From NCBI GenBank assembly GCA_002305765.1, contig DBQU01000076.1, positions 89,482 through 153,481 of the forward strand: a DNA stretch of 64,000 bases, written 5' to 3'. The number at the start of each line of letters is the position of its first letter. The first letter of the stretch is position 1. Made by a program: the position numbers and the translations under genes. This document shows positions 43,019-51,320 of this stretch, in pieces. The notes beneath the pieces are model-generated. The model searched no databases. It was not told the DNA's origin and was given only the letters and a program-made list of their open reading frames with translations. The stretch comes from Deltaproteobacteria bacterium UBA1386 (lineage in GTDB: Bacteria > Desulfobacterota > Syntrophorhabdia > Syntrophorhabdales > Syntrophorhabdaceae).

Positions 43019-43619
43019 ACTTTTCCCCTGACAGGACAATCTCCCCCGTCGCGATCTTCTCCAGGGTTGCCGGGTAGATGATGTGTTCCTGTATGAGGAC
43101 GCGGGCCGCCAGGGTTTCCGGGGTGTCGCCGGGCATGACGGGAACGCGTACCTGGGCAAGGATGGGTCCCCTGTCGTACTCCTCGTTCACGAGGTGGACG
43201 GTCACGCCGGACTCCGTCTCACCCGACGCGATGACGGCCTCGTGGACGTGCATACCCCACATCCCCTTGCCGCCGTGCTTCGGCAGGAGCGCCGGGTGGA
43301 TGTTGAGGATGCGCCCCTCGAAACGGGCGAGCGTTCTTGGCCCGAGTTTCTTCATGTAGCCGGCAAGGGCGACGACATCGACATCGTGACGCACCAGCGC
43401 GTCGAGGATCGCCTGGTCCAGGACCTCCGGGTCGGGATGGGTCGTGCCGCTTAAGTGGTAGCTCGGGATGCCCTCGGTCCTCGCGCGCTCAAGGGCCCGC
43501 GAATCGCCGTTGTTGCTGATGACGACCACCGGCGTGGCATGCAACCTCCCCGCCTTGCAGGCATCGATAATGGCCTGCATATTGCTCCCCCCATGTGACG
43601 CAAGAAACCCGATATTCAT
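43017..43619 (-). CDS. purN: Phosphoribosylglycinamide formyltransferase (PurN)
   Basis: The 200-aa enzyme transfers a formyl group from 10-formyl-THF to GAR in purine synthesis. Motifs are GGSNMQAIIDACKAG near the start, ALAGYMKKLG, the catalytic NIHPALLPKHGG (Asn and His) and VHEAVIASGETESGVTVHLVNEEYDRGPILAQ with the essential Asp. A normal length and a good overall fit. prmA lies 88 bp upstream on the same strand, with a single-sided array between. Confidence 0.94.
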   Translation of the reverse strand: MNIGFLASHGGSNMQAIIDACKAGRLHATPVVVISNNGDSRALERARTEGIPSYHLSGTTHPDPEVLDQAILDALVRHDVDVVALAGYMKKLGPRTLARFEGRILNIHPALLPKHGGKGMWGMHVHEAVIASGETESGVTVHLVNEEYDRGPILAQVRVPVMPGDTPETLAARVLIQEHIIYPATLEKIATGEIVLSGEK

Positions 43620-43677
43620 GAATGCCCCCTCACTGGAAGTACGGTCCAGGATCCCCTTCGGCGCCGGACCAAGCCCC

Positions 43678-43710
43678 CTTGAACTCTTGAACTCTTGAAC
43701 TCTTGAACTA
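43678..43710. repeat. One-sided CTTGAACT array providing the prmA stop
   Basis: Four CTTGAACT units (period 8). On the minus strand the unit AGTTCAAG begins with the end of the prmA stop codon TAG (43708-43710). Confidence 0.8.
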
Positions 43711-44541
43711 TCTTCTGAGGATGAATCCCCTCCAGGCGTTCTTTCTCACCTCGACCACCGGCTCCCAGGGGACAAAAAGCCGCAGGGCCTCCTTCTTCTC
43801 GCGGCCGATGATGCCCGAGATGATAAACGTCCCCTTCTTCTTCAACAGGCCCATGATGTGTCCCGATGACAGGGCGAAGGTGCGTATGTCGAGGTTGGCA
43901 ATGACCACGTCGTATCTGCCGCTTATGTCCATGAGGTCGGCACAGACCACTTCTATCCCCGATGCCCCGTTGAGGAGCACGTTCTTCTGCGCCGAAAGAA
44001 CGGCGTCGAGGTCGTTGTCGACAGCAAAGACGCGGCGCGCACCCTTCAGGCGGGCATAGAGGGACAGGAGCGCGGACCCGCAGCCAAGATCGAGGACGCG
44101 CTTGCCCGCAAGGTCGGTCTGTCTCATGAGCTTCATAACGAGCCTCGTGGACTCGTGCCTGCCCGTGCCGAAGGCCATCCCCGGCTCGATAGTGATATAC
44201 GTGACGTCTTTTCGTTTCCCGTTCCAGGGTGCCCGGATGACTATGTCCTCCACCGTGACGGGCCGGAAATACCGCTTGGCCATCTCGGAATAGTCGCGGC
44301 GCGCCTCGTCCGTGACGCGGACGTCCCTGATGGCGATCCCGCTTCGCCGCATTGCTGCGAGGTACGTCTCCACCTGTTCCGGGTAGGCCCTGACGATCGT
44401 TTCCCCGTCCTCTTCAACGACCCATATCCCCGACGGGGAATGGAGCGTGTAGATCTCCTCGGGAAGCAACTCCTCTCCCCCCGGCTCCACGATGACATCG
44501 ACACGCTTCACCGTCTTCGCCACATCGCCTTTCACCAGCAC
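43708..44541 (-). CDS. prmA: Ribosomal protein L11 methyltransferase family (PrmA)
   Basis: The 277-aa SAM-dependent enzyme probably trimethylates ribosomal protein L11. It has the PrmA region EPGMAFGTGRHESTRLVMKLM, motif I VLDLGCGSALLSLYARLKGARRVFAVDND and the later VVIANLDIRTFAL (family usually ANILA). The Gly-Cys in motif I and the degenerate ANLDI mean another substrate is possible. Its TAG stop is formed at the edge of a GTTCAAGA array. A divergent UPF0280 gene lies 324 bp away. Confidence 0.85.
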   Translation of the reverse strand: MLVKGDVAKTVKRVDVIVEPGGEELLPEEIYTLHSPSGIWVVEEDGETIVRAYPEQVETYLAAMRRSGIAIRDVRVTDEARRDYSEMAKRYFRPVTVEDIVIRAPWNGKRKDVTYITIEPGMAFGTGRHESTRLVMKLMRQTDLAGKRVLDLGCGSALLSLYARLKGARRVFAVDNDLDAVLSAQKNVLLNGASGIEVVCADLMDISGRYDVVIANLDIRTFALSSGHIMGLLKKKGTFIISGIIGREKKEALRLFVPWEPVVEVRKNAWRGFILRR

Positions 44542-44721
44542 CTCCCCGCAGGTCCGATCGACGCCGGCCGCACCGTCTTCGTCTCTTGTTTATTGCCCAT
44601 CGATACCCTACGCGAGATTATAACGGAAACCCCCGGCATTATCAATCGGGACAGACGGCAAAGAACGCACTGCATCGGAGCTCAGCGTTTCTCGTCTCTT
44701 TGGGGCCAGCGCTTTTCTCCA

Positions 44722-44755
44722 CCCCGGAACGTGGAACCTTGAACATGGAACCTTC
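44722..44755. repeat. One-sided GTTCNNN heptad array
   Basis: On the minus strand the units GGTTCCATGTTCAAGGTTCCACGTTCCGG have a period of 7 and fit GTTCNNN. No right arm was found. The rest of 44542-44865 holds only a promoter. Confidence 0.7.
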
Positions 44756-44770
44756 TTTCCCCTCGCTTCA

Positions 44771-44799
44771 TTGACACCTACCCACCCTCCTGTTATAGT
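44771..44799 (+). promoter_or_regulatory. Near-consensus sigma70 promoter for the UPF0280 operon
   Basis: TTGACA (44771-44776), 17 bp, TATAGT (44794-44799). Transcription would begin near 44806, 60 nt before the UPF0280 start. This is the best promoter match in the window. Confidence 0.75.
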
Positions 44800-44865
44800 A
44801 CAAGCACCGCGTCGCATCGAAGGCAATCCCCGGGGAAGCCGTCCATGGAGACCGCGGCTTAAGCC

Positions 44866-45588
44866 ATGTACGAGGAAAGATTCTATCGACGGATATCGAA
44901 GCCCGCGGAGCTCGCCTGCTACGAGATACGATACAAGGAAACGGACCTTTTCTGTTGCACCGACGGCAACTTGAGCCCCTTCATAAAAGAGCGGGTCCTT
45001 TACTACCGGAACCAGCTCGAGGAGTATATCCGCGCAAGGCCCTCCTTCCAGGAGAGTCTCGCGCCTGTGGACGATGACCGTTTCGCGCCCGCCATCGCCT
45101 CCGAGATGATACGCGCCTCCGCCCTCGTCGGAGTGGGACCGATGGCGACCGTCGCCGGCGCCGTCGCCGAGTTTATCGGTCGGGACATCATGGCGCTGAC
45201 CCGGGATTTCATCATTGAGAACGGGGGCGACATCTATCTCAGGGCATCGGAGAAGCGCACCATACAGATCCATGCCGGCTCCTCTCCCTTCAGTGGACGG
45301 ATCGGGCTCGCACTCGAGCCTTCATGCGAACCCCGGGGTGTCTGCACCTCGTCGGGAACGGTGGGCCACTCTTTGAGCTTCGGCAAGGCCGACGCCGTCT
45401 GCGTGGTCGGAAGCTCATCGCTTTTCGCCGACGGACTTGCAACTTCCCTCGGTAATAGTGTAAAAAAAAAGGACGATATCGCTGCCGCCGTCGAAAAAGG
45501 ACAGCGCTTTCCCGGTGTAACGGGAATATTGATCATACTGGGCGATCAGCTCGGCGTCTGGGGGGATCTTGACATCGTCGAAATATAA
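44866..45588 (+). CDS. UPF0280 (ApbE-like) family protein
   Basis: The 240-aa protein matches UPF0280: YRNQLEEYIRARPSFQESLAPV, ASALVGVGPMATVAGAVAEFIG, IENGGDIYLRASEKRTIQIHAG and TSSGTVGHSLSFGKADAVCVVG. The fold is related to ApbE flavin transferases. In methanogenic archaea UPF0280 proteins were linked, with a DUF39 and a NIL-ferredoxin protein, to homocysteine synthesis from sulfide. Here the NIL-ferredoxin gene follows 46 bp later, which supports that link, though no DUF39 gene is in the window. A near-perfect promoter lies upstream. Confidence 0.88.
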   Translation: MYEERFYRRISKPAELACYEIRYKETDLFCCTDGNLSPFIKERVLYYRNQLEEYIRARPSFQESLAPVDDDRFAPAIASEMIRASALVGVGPMATVAGAVAEFIGRDIMALTRDFIIENGGDIYLRASEKRTIQIHAGSSPFSGRIGLALEPSCEPRGVCTSSGTVGHSLSFGKADAVCVVGSSSLFADGLATSLGNSVKKKDDIAAAVEKGQRFPGVTGILIILGDQLGVWGDLDIVEI

Positions 45589-45634
45589 CGCGTGAGTCTG
45601 ACGGCAGGGCTCCAACGAAATATGCGAGGACTCG

Positions 45635-46045
45635 ATGAAGAAGAGGATCATTCTCCGCTTTAAGAAAGATACCATCGACAAGCCCATCGTCTACCGGCTC
45701 GTCAAGGATTTCAATCTCGTTTTCAACATCCTGAGAGCCAACGTCTCTCCCAGGGCGGAGTCCCTGATGGTCATGGAAGTGGAGGGCACGGAGGCGAATT
45801 TCAAGAAGGCCGTCAGGTACCTCAAGGACCTCAATATCGACACGGAGCCCATGGAGCAGGATATCAACCGCGACGAGACGCGGTGCGTTCACTGCGGCCT
45901 CTGCACCAGTGTCTGCGCCCCGGGTGCCCTCTACATCAAGGATAGGAAGGTCATGAAGGTGGAGTTCGACTACACCCGCTGTGTCGCCTGCGAGCATTGC
46001 GTCAAGGTCTGCCCCGTAAAGGCCATGAATGTCTCCTTCGATTAA
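45635..46045 (+). CDS. NIL-domain ferredoxin (two 4Fe-4S clusters)
   Basis: The 136-aa protein has an N-terminal NIL ligand-binding domain (residues 1-75) and two 4Fe-4S motifs, Cys84-x2-Cys-x2-Cys-x3-Cys94 and Cys116-x2-Cys-x2-Cys-x3-Cys126 followed by Pro. This is the architecture of the ferredoxin linked to homocysteine formation with DUF39 and UPF0280 proteins in archaea. It sits between UPF0280 and a cysteine desulfurase that overlaps its end by 17 bp, which places it in a sulfur-handling operon. The start at 45635 lacks a strong ribosome-binding site (GCGAGGAC). Confidence 0.9.
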   Translation: MKKRIILRFKKDTIDKPIVYRLVKDFNLVFNILRANVSPRAESLMVMEVEGTEANFKKAVRYLKDLNIDTEPMEQDINRDETRCVHCGLCTSVCAPGALYIKDRKVMKVEFDYTRCVACEHCVKVCPVKAMNVSFD

Positions 46046-47216
46046 GAACGTGCCGACACCCCGAATATACATGGACAACAACGCTACAACCCCCATCCAT
46101 CCACGGGTGGCGGACGCGGTGAGGCCCTTCCTCGACGGTCTCTTCGGAAACCCTTCGAGCCTCCATTTTGCCGGGCGGGACGTCAAAGAGCCCTACGAAA
46201 CGGCCAGGGAACAGATAGCCGCCATCATCGGCGCGAAGGTGAATGACGTCGTCATAACGAGCTGCGGCAGCGAGGCCGACAACCACGCCATCAAGGGTAT
46301 CGCCTACGGGGCGGGCAAAGGCCACATCATAACGTCGGCGGTGGAACACCCCGCCGTGCTCACCTGCTGCAGGTACCTCGAGACCCGTGGCTTTCCCGTC
46401 ACCTATCTTCCCGTCGACGGACATGGCCTTGTCGACCCGGCGGACGTGAAGGACGCGATCAGGAAGGACACGATCCTCATCTCCATCATGTACGCGAACA
46501 ACGAAACGGGGACAGTGATGCCCATCGCCGATATCGCCCGCGTCGCCCGCGAGAGAGAGATACCCTTTCATTCGGACATGGTGCAGGCCCTGGGTAAGAT
46601 AGATGTGGATGTGACCGCCCTCGGCGTCGACCTCGCCAGTTTCTCGGGGCACAAGGTGTACGCCCCGAAGGGGGTGGGAGCCCTGTACATACGCGAGGGT
46701 CTCGCCCTCGACAACCTAATCCACGGCGGCCATCAGGAATCGGGAAGACGGGCGGGGACGGAGAACGTCATCGGCATCGTGGCCTTCGGCAGGGCCTGTG
46801 AACTGGCGAGAGAGGAGATGAACGAGCGGCGGGAGACCGTCGAAGGCCTGCGGCGGCGCCTCCTCAACGGCATCCTGGAGCGCATCGATCAGGTGCGCCT
46901 CAACGGACATCCCCTGCAGAGGGTCCCCAACACTCTCAACCTCAGCTTTGAGTTCATAGAATCGGAATCGCTTCTGCTTGCCCTCGACATGAAGGGCGTT
47001 GCCGTATCGTCCGGTTCGGCCTGTTCGTCGGGCTCCTCGGAACCCTCCCATGTCCTAACGGCCATGGGCATACCGGGGCCCCTGTGCCAGAGCGCGCTGC
47101 GCTTCAGCCTGGGATGCGAGAACAGTCCCGCTGACGTGGATTACGTCCTCGATATCCTTCCGGGCCTCGTGGAAAAGCTGCGGGAGATGTCACCGTTTTA
47201 TAAGAAGACGTTTTAA
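46029..47216 (+). CDS. Cysteine desulfurase (NifS/IscS family)
   Basis: The 395-aa PLP enzyme takes sulfur from cysteine for iron-sulfur clusters and thiolation. It shows YMDNNATTPIHPRV, GNPSSLHFAGR, TSCGSEADNHAIKG, the PLP lysine Lys209 in SFSGHKVYAPKG, AGTENVIGI and the active Cys332 in GSACSSGSSEPSHVL. The Cys-SSGS sequence is typical. It overlaps the NIL-ferredoxin gene. The TAA stop is part of the first GTTTTAA unit of a heptad array, so the C-terminal KKTF is encoded at the array edge. No iscU or nifU follows. Confidence 0.92.
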   Translation: MSPSIKNVPTPRIYMDNNATTPIHPRVADAVRPFLDGLFGNPSSLHFAGRDVKEPYETAREQIAAIIGAKVNDVVITSCGSEADNHAIKGIAYGAGKGHIITSAVEHPAVLTCCRYLETRGFPVTYLPVDGHGLVDPADVKDAIRKDTILISIMYANNETGTVMPIADIARVAREREIPFHSDMVQALGKIDVDVTALGVDLASFSGHKVYAPKGVGALYIREGLALDNLIHGGHQESGRRAGTENVIGIVAFGRACELAREEMNERRETVEGLRRRLLNGILERIDQVRLNGHPLQRVPNTLNLSFEFIESESLLLALDMKGVAVSSGSACSSGSSEPSHVLTAMGIPGPLCQSALRFSLGCENSPADVDYVLDILPGLVEKLREMSPFYKKTF

Positions 47217-47342
47217 GTTTTACGTTTTAGGTTTTAAGTGAAAAACAGGAAGAACCGGTTCCTGTTTCGGGCTGCGTCGCCCCGCAGCATCCCGCCAGTT
47301 TCTGTTCGTCTTTCACTTAAAACCTAAAACCTAAAACTGTCC
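47213..47342. repeat. GTTTTAAG heptad inverted element starting at the desulfurase stop
   Basis: The left arm GTTTTAAGTTTTACGTTTTAGG... (47210-47240) contains the TAA stop at 47214-47216; the right arm (47312-47341) is inverted and ends AAAACTGTCC, 12 bp before the next ATG. It leaves no space for a good Shine-Dalgarno there. Confidence 0.87.
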
Positions 47343-47353
47343 TTATTATTATT

Positions 47354-48631
47354 ATGAAATCGACCTTTTTCATCCACACCACCGGCTGCAGGGCCAATCA
47401 GTGGGATTCTTCGGTCATCGCGGGGAACCTTCAGGGGGCCGGTTACGCGCCGACGGGCGCCGATCGGGCCGAGATCGTGGTGATCAATGCCTGCACCGTT
47501 ACGGAGGGCGCCGTCAGGGACATACGGCGTTTCATAAACCGCCTGAGAAGGGAGAACCCGGGCGCGAAGGTGGTTCTTGCCGGCTGTCACGGACAGGCCT
47601 ATCCACATGACAGCTTCGGGGCGGATCTCGTCCTGGGACAGGCGGAAAAGCTGTCTCCGGACCGGTATGCGGCAGCGGCCGGTATTTTCGTCAGTTCTCG
47701 CGAGTCCCTCGTCATGGACGAGGCACCGGAGGATCCGGCCATGACAGGAAAGACGCGGTTCTTTTTCAAGATCCAGGACGGGTGCGACAGGTTTTGCAGC
47801 TACTGCATCGTACCGTATGCGAGAGGCGCGCCGCGGAGCAGGCCGCTGAGGGAGATACTGCGCACCATGGAGACGCTGGGGCGCAGAGGTGTCCAGGAGG
47901 TGGTCCTGACGGGGATCGAGATATCGGCGTGGCACGACCCTGGGGGAGGGACAGGCCTCACGGATCTTATCGCCATCCTCGAGGATGCCCCCACCCCGCC
48001 AAGGATACGCCTCAGCTCCGTCGACCCCCTGATGTTCGATATGGGCTTTATCGAAACGGCCGCCTCCTCCCGAAAACTGGCAAGGAGCTTCCACATCCCC
48101 CTGCAGAGCGCGTCAGACCGCGTGCTCGCCGCCATGCGGCGCCCCTATCGTCAGGAGGATGTGAGGGGGATGATCGACAGGATCCTCGCAAGGATGCCCG
48201 ACGCCGGGATCGGCATGGACGTGATAGCGGGGTTCCCCGGTGAGAGTGAGGACCTCTTCGAGGAAACCCGGGCATTCCTGGAATCATGCCCCGTCTACTA
48301 CCTCCACGTCTTCCCCTATTCCTCACGGCCAGGGACGGCGGCCGCCCTCATGGACGGAACCGTACCTCGAGGGACCGCGAAGGCCAGGGTGAGGATCCTC
48401 AAGGACATCGACGCGAGAAAGCGGGAAACCTTCCATCGCCGCTTCATCGGCAGCCTGGCGCGGATCGTCCCCGAGGGCAAGCGCTGCCTCGGCCGCTACA
48501 TGCGGGGATACACGAACAATTACATTCCCGTCCACATCCCCTACGACAGGAAGCTTGAGAACAGGATGGTCGAGGTGAGGATGGACAGGGTGGAGGGGGG
48601 AATAGTCCTGGGAGAACCGATAATACAATGA
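47354..48631 (+). CDS. MtaB-like tRNA t6A37 methylthiotransferase
   Basis: The 425-aa radical SAM enzyme of the MiaB/RimO/MtaB class has three N-terminal cysteines (Cys12, Cys47, Cys78) for an auxiliary cluster, the SAM motif Cys144-x3-Cys148-x2-Cys151 in DGCDRFCSYC and a C-terminal TRAM-like part. The N-terminus with TGCRANQWDSSV matches MtaB, which converts t6A to ms2t6A in tRNA. It follows a cysteine desulfurase that could supply sulfur and there is a Sua5 gene for the t6A precursor elsewhere in the window. A ribosome-binding site is not visible. Confidence 0.88.
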   Translation: MKSTFFIHTTGCRANQWDSSVIAGNLQGAGYAPTGADRAEIVVINACTVTEGAVRDIRRFINRLRRENPGAKVVLAGCHGQAYPHDSFGADLVLGQAEKLSPDRYAAAAGIFVSSRESLVMDEAPEDPAMTGKTRFFFKIQDGCDRFCSYCIVPYARGAPRSRPLREILRTMETLGRRGVQEVVLTGIEISAWHDPGGGTGLTDLIAILEDAPTPPRIRLSSVDPLMFDMGFIETAASSRKLARSFHIPLQSASDRVLAAMRRPYRQEDVRGMIDRILARMPDAGIGMDVIAGFPGESEDLFEETRAFLESCPVYYLHVFPYSSRPGTAAALMDGTVPRGTAKARVRILKDIDARKRETFHRRFIGSLARIVPEGKRCLGRYMRGYTNNYIPVHIPYDRKLENRMVEVRMDRVEGGIVLGEPIIQ

Positions 48632-48850
48632 CCAACGAAAAGCGATACGGGCAGTCCGTTGTGCCTTTCTATCTGTTCAATTGGTTATTGGTAAATTGGT
48701 CATTATCTTTTTCATTGGTCATTGGAATTTCGTCATTGTTTATTATCCTTTCATTTGGTTATTGTAATTTGGTCAATTGGTCATTATCCTTTATTGGTCA
48801 TTGTTCTTTTACCTGGTTATTGTAATTTGGTCAATTGGTCATTAATTTTG
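48632..48850. repeat. TTGGTCA array element with inverted core
   Basis: The left part carries the core GATACGGGCAGTCC (48645-48658), the inverse of that at 29.3 and 35.3 kb. To its right a long tract of TTGGTTA/TTGGTCA/TTGGAAT units fills 48675-48845. Short CCAA-bearing left arm material (48630-48640) is all that remains of the other side. The tract is much more A+T rich than the genes around it. Confidence 0.85.
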
Positions 48851-48863
48851 TCAGGAGTTGTCA

Positions 48864-49160
48864 ATGTCCGCTTTCGGTGTCTTTATCGTCTGGATCGCCA
48901 AGATCCTCAACATGGCCCTCACCATCTATTTCTGGGTGATCTTCGCGCGGGCGCTCTTCTCGTGGATACGGCCAAACCCGTATAATCCCATTGTGCGAAC
49001 AGTGGTGAGGCTCGTCGATCCCGTCACCAACCGCATAAGGAGGGTCCTGCCCACCCGGTTCGGCATGATCGACGTCGCCCCTTTCTTTCTCATGCTCATC
49101 ATCATCTTTCTCCAGGAGGCGATCACGAGGCTCCTGCTCCACCTTGCCCTCAGGCTCTAG
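48864..49160 (+). CDS. YggT family integral membrane protein
   Basis: The 98-aa protein has two hydrophobic segments (about residues 4-36 and 66-96) with FARALFSWIRPNPYNPIVRTVVRLVDPVTNRIRRVLP between, the YggT hallmark. The family is found near cell-division and proline-synthesis genes but its role is not settled. The ATG at 48864 has AGGAG 8 bp upstream. It is followed 10 bp later by the YggU gene, a common pairing. Confidence 0.88.
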   Translation: MSAFGVFIVWIAKILNMALTIYFWVIFARALFSWIRPNPYNPIVRTVVRLVDPVTNRIRRVLPTRFGMIDVAPFFLMLIIIFLQEAITRLLLHLALRL

Positions 49161-49170
49161 GGAGCCCGCC

Positions 49171-49434
49171 ATGAACGTGGAGATCAGGGTGATACCAAAC
49201 GCGAAAAAGAGGGCGATAGCCCGCACTCCGGCGGGCATCACCGTCAGGCTCACGGCACTGCCCCTCGAGGGCAAGGCGAACGACGAGCTGATCCGGTACC
49301 TGTCGGACGTCCTCAAGGTCAAACGATCGGCCATCAGGATCCTTAAGGGCCAGCGTGACAGGCACAAGGTGCTCGAGCTCCCCATTGATGAAAAAGAGCT
49401 TGAAACCCTCCTGGGCGGGCCCCGTGAGGGGTAA
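49171..49434 (+). CDS. YggU/DUF167 family protein
   Basis: The 87-aa protein has the DUF167 pattern IRVIPNAKKRAIA, VRLTALPLEGKANDELIRYLSDVL and KRSAIRILKGQRDRHKVLEL. The function is unknown though structures exist. The ATG at 49171 has GGGAG upstream. It pairs with YggT as in many genomes. Confidence 0.9.
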   Translation: MNVEIRVIPNAKKRAIARTPAGITVRLTALPLEGKANDELIRYLSDVLKVKRSAIRILKGQRDRHKVLELPIDEKELETLLGGPREG

Positions 49435-49586
49435 TTCCGGGCGATGGGGCCACTCCCCTCCTTTGCGCCAAGACAACAGCTCCACAGCCTTCTTCCAACA
49501 AAAAGGCAAGAGTTACAACAGGTTAATTTCCTTGACAAGAAAATGGTAAACTCTTTATATTATCTATCTTCAAAAGAAGGCGACCC

Positions 49587-50102
49587 GTGTTGATACGACT
49601 TACGGAAATAGAAGACATACTGGTCGTGAAGGGTGAGATGGACACTGCACGATTCCCGAAGACTGACGATGCCGAATTCACGCTGCTCGAGCCGGTGCGC
49701 TACGAGCTTACCGTCGCAAAGTTCGACGACACCGTCAGCATCGAAGGACCCGTCACGTTCAAGGCATCGCTGGCCTGTTCCCGCTGCCTCGAGAGCTACA
49801 GCCTCTCGATGTCCCTTCAGATGGCCATCAAGCTCACCCCCAAAAGCATGCTTCCTGACGCGGCGGAGATGGAGCTTCACAACGACGACCTCGACGTCTA
49901 CTACTACGAAGGCGACGAGATCGACCTCGATCCCTTCATCTACGAAGAGGTCATGCTCAACATCCCCGTGAGGCCGCTGTGCAGCGAAGAATGCAAAGGG
50001 ATATGCCCGACCTGCGGCAGGAACAGAAACGCGGAACCCTGCGATTGTCCCGAGGCGCCCTCGAGCCTCCTCGGCGAAAAATTGAAATCTTTCTTAAACT
50101 GA
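49587..50102 (+). CDS. YceD/DUF177 family protein (23S rRNA accumulation)
   Basis: The 171-aa protein matches DUF177: FKASLACSRCLESYSLSM with a CxxC, acidic DDLDVYYYEGDEIDLDPFIYEEVMLNIPVRPLC and a C-terminal CKGICPTCGRN with another cysteine pair. The family is encoded just before rpmF in most bacteria and was linked to 23S rRNA accumulation in E. coli. The GTG start has AGAAGGCG upstream. rpmF starts 13 bp downstream. Confidence 0.92.
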   Translation: MLIRLTEIEDILVVKGEMDTARFPKTDDAEFTLLEPVRYELTVAKFDDTVSIEGPVTFKASLACSRCLESYSLSMSLQMAIKLTPKSMLPDAAEMELHNDDLDVYYYEGDEIDLDPFIYEEVMLNIPVRPLCSEECKGICPTCGRNRNAEPCDCPEAPSSLLGEKLKSFLN

Positions 50103-50115
50103 CAAGGAGTAGACC

Positions 50116-50298
50116 ATGGCCGTACCAAAACGAAAAACTGCGAAGGCGAGACGGGACAAGAGACGCGCGCACTACACCGCATCACCTGTTGCCGTCGTGG
50201 CATGCCCGAACTGCAAGGAGCCTAAACTTCCCCATGCCGTTTGCCCCAAGTGCGGAATGTACAAGGGCAAACAGTACATAGCGGTCGAGGAAGCTTAA
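50116..50298 (+). CDS. rpmF: 50S ribosomal protein L32
   Basis: The 60-aa basic protein has VPKRKTAKARRDKRRAHY at the start and two CxxC pairs (CPNCKEPKLPHAVCPKCG), so it is the zinc-binding form of L32. AAGGAG precedes the ATG. It lies in the standard yceD-rpmF-plsX order. Confidence 0.98.
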   Translation: MAVPKRKTAKARRDKRRAHYTASPVAVVACPNCKEPKLPHAVCPKCGMYKGKQYIAVEEA

Positions 50299-50306
50299 AG
50301 CCCGGA

Positions 50307-51317
50307 ATGATACGGATCGCCGTCGACGGAATGGGTGGCGACTTTGCGCCCAGGGAGATCGTGAGGGGGGCCCAGTCGATCTCCCGTGAGGGGCTGGCTT
50401 CCATCGTTCTCGTCGGCGACGAGGGAAAGATGCGGCCTTTCGTGACGGACCATGCGAACCTCGACCTGGTCCACACACCTGTTTGCGTGGAGATGAACGA
50501 AGCCCCTTCGAACGCCCTCAGGAAAAAGAGGGACTCCTCCATGAACAGGGCATTCGAACTGCACAAGAACGGAGAGGTCCAGGCCGTCGTTTCGGCGGGA
50601 AATTCCGGGGCGGCCATGGCCTTTGCCATATTCACCCTCGGCCGGATCCCCGGCGTCGACCGGCCCGCGATAGCCACGCTGCACCCGCGCATGGGAGAAG
50701 GGGTTTCGATCCTTCTCGACGCGGGCGGCACCGTGGACTGCAAGCCCACGCACCTCGCCCAGTTCGCCCTGATGGGCAACGCCTTCGCCTCTTCCGTCCT
50801 GGGGATCGCTTCCCCCCGGGTGGGCATCCTTTCGAATGGCGAGGAGGAGACAAAGGGCAACGAACTGACCCGGGAGGCCCATGCCCTTATCAAGGAGTTC
50901 AGCCTCAACTACCTGGGGTACGTGGAAGGCACCGACATGTACAACGGCAGGACCGATGTCGTGGTAAGCGACGGTTTTGTCGGCAACATCGCCCTGAAGA
51001 TCAGCGAGGGGGTCGCCGACCTGATCTTCGAGTTCTTCAGGGAGGGAATAAAGAAGAGCCGAAAGGCACAGATAGGCTATTTCCTTCTGAAAGACCTTTT
51101 CAAGGAATTCCAGAAGAAGGCGGATTATTCCGAGACCGGGGGAGCACCTCTTCTCGGCGTCGACGGGGTCTGCATCATATGCCATGGAAAATCGAACGAA
51201 AAGGCCATGCGCAACGCCATACTGCTGGCAAAGAAGTTCGTGGAAAAGGGCCTCAAGGAATCCGTGGGCGAGGCCATGCAGGACTACGAATCGTTTCAGA
51301 AAGTAAAGGAGAGGTAA
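50307..51317 (+). CDS. plsX: Phosphate acyltransferase PlsX
   Basis: The 336-aa enzyme makes acyl-phosphate from acyl-ACP for phospholipid synthesis. It shows IAVDGMGGDFAPREIV, VSAGNSGAAMAFAIFTLGRIPGVDRPAIA, LLDAGGTVDCKPTHLAQFALMG, GILSNGEEETKGNEL, YVEGTDMYNGRTDVVVSDGFVGNIALK and GGAPLLGVDGVCIICHGKSNEKA. The ATG at 50307 is 8 bp after rpmF; the ribosome-binding site is weak (CCGGA), consistent with coupling. In most genomes fabH follows; here an acyl-CoA dehydrogenase gene starts 3 bp later. Confidence 0.97.
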   Translation: MIRIAVDGMGGDFAPREIVRGAQSISREGLASIVLVGDEGKMRPFVTDHANLDLVHTPVCVEMNEAPSNALRKKRDSSMNRAFELHKNGEVQAVVSAGNSGAAMAFAIFTLGRIPGVDRPAIATLHPRMGEGVSILLDAGGTVDCKPTHLAQFALMGNAFASSVLGIASPRVGILSNGEEETKGNELTREAHALIKEFSLNYLGYVEGTDMYNGRTDVVVSDGFVGNIALKISEGVADLIFEFFREGIKKSRKAQIGYFLLKDLFKEFQKKADYSETGGAPLLGVDGVCIICHGKSNEKAMRNAILLAKKFVEKGLKESVGEAMQDYESFQKVKER

Positions 51318-51320
51318 GGT

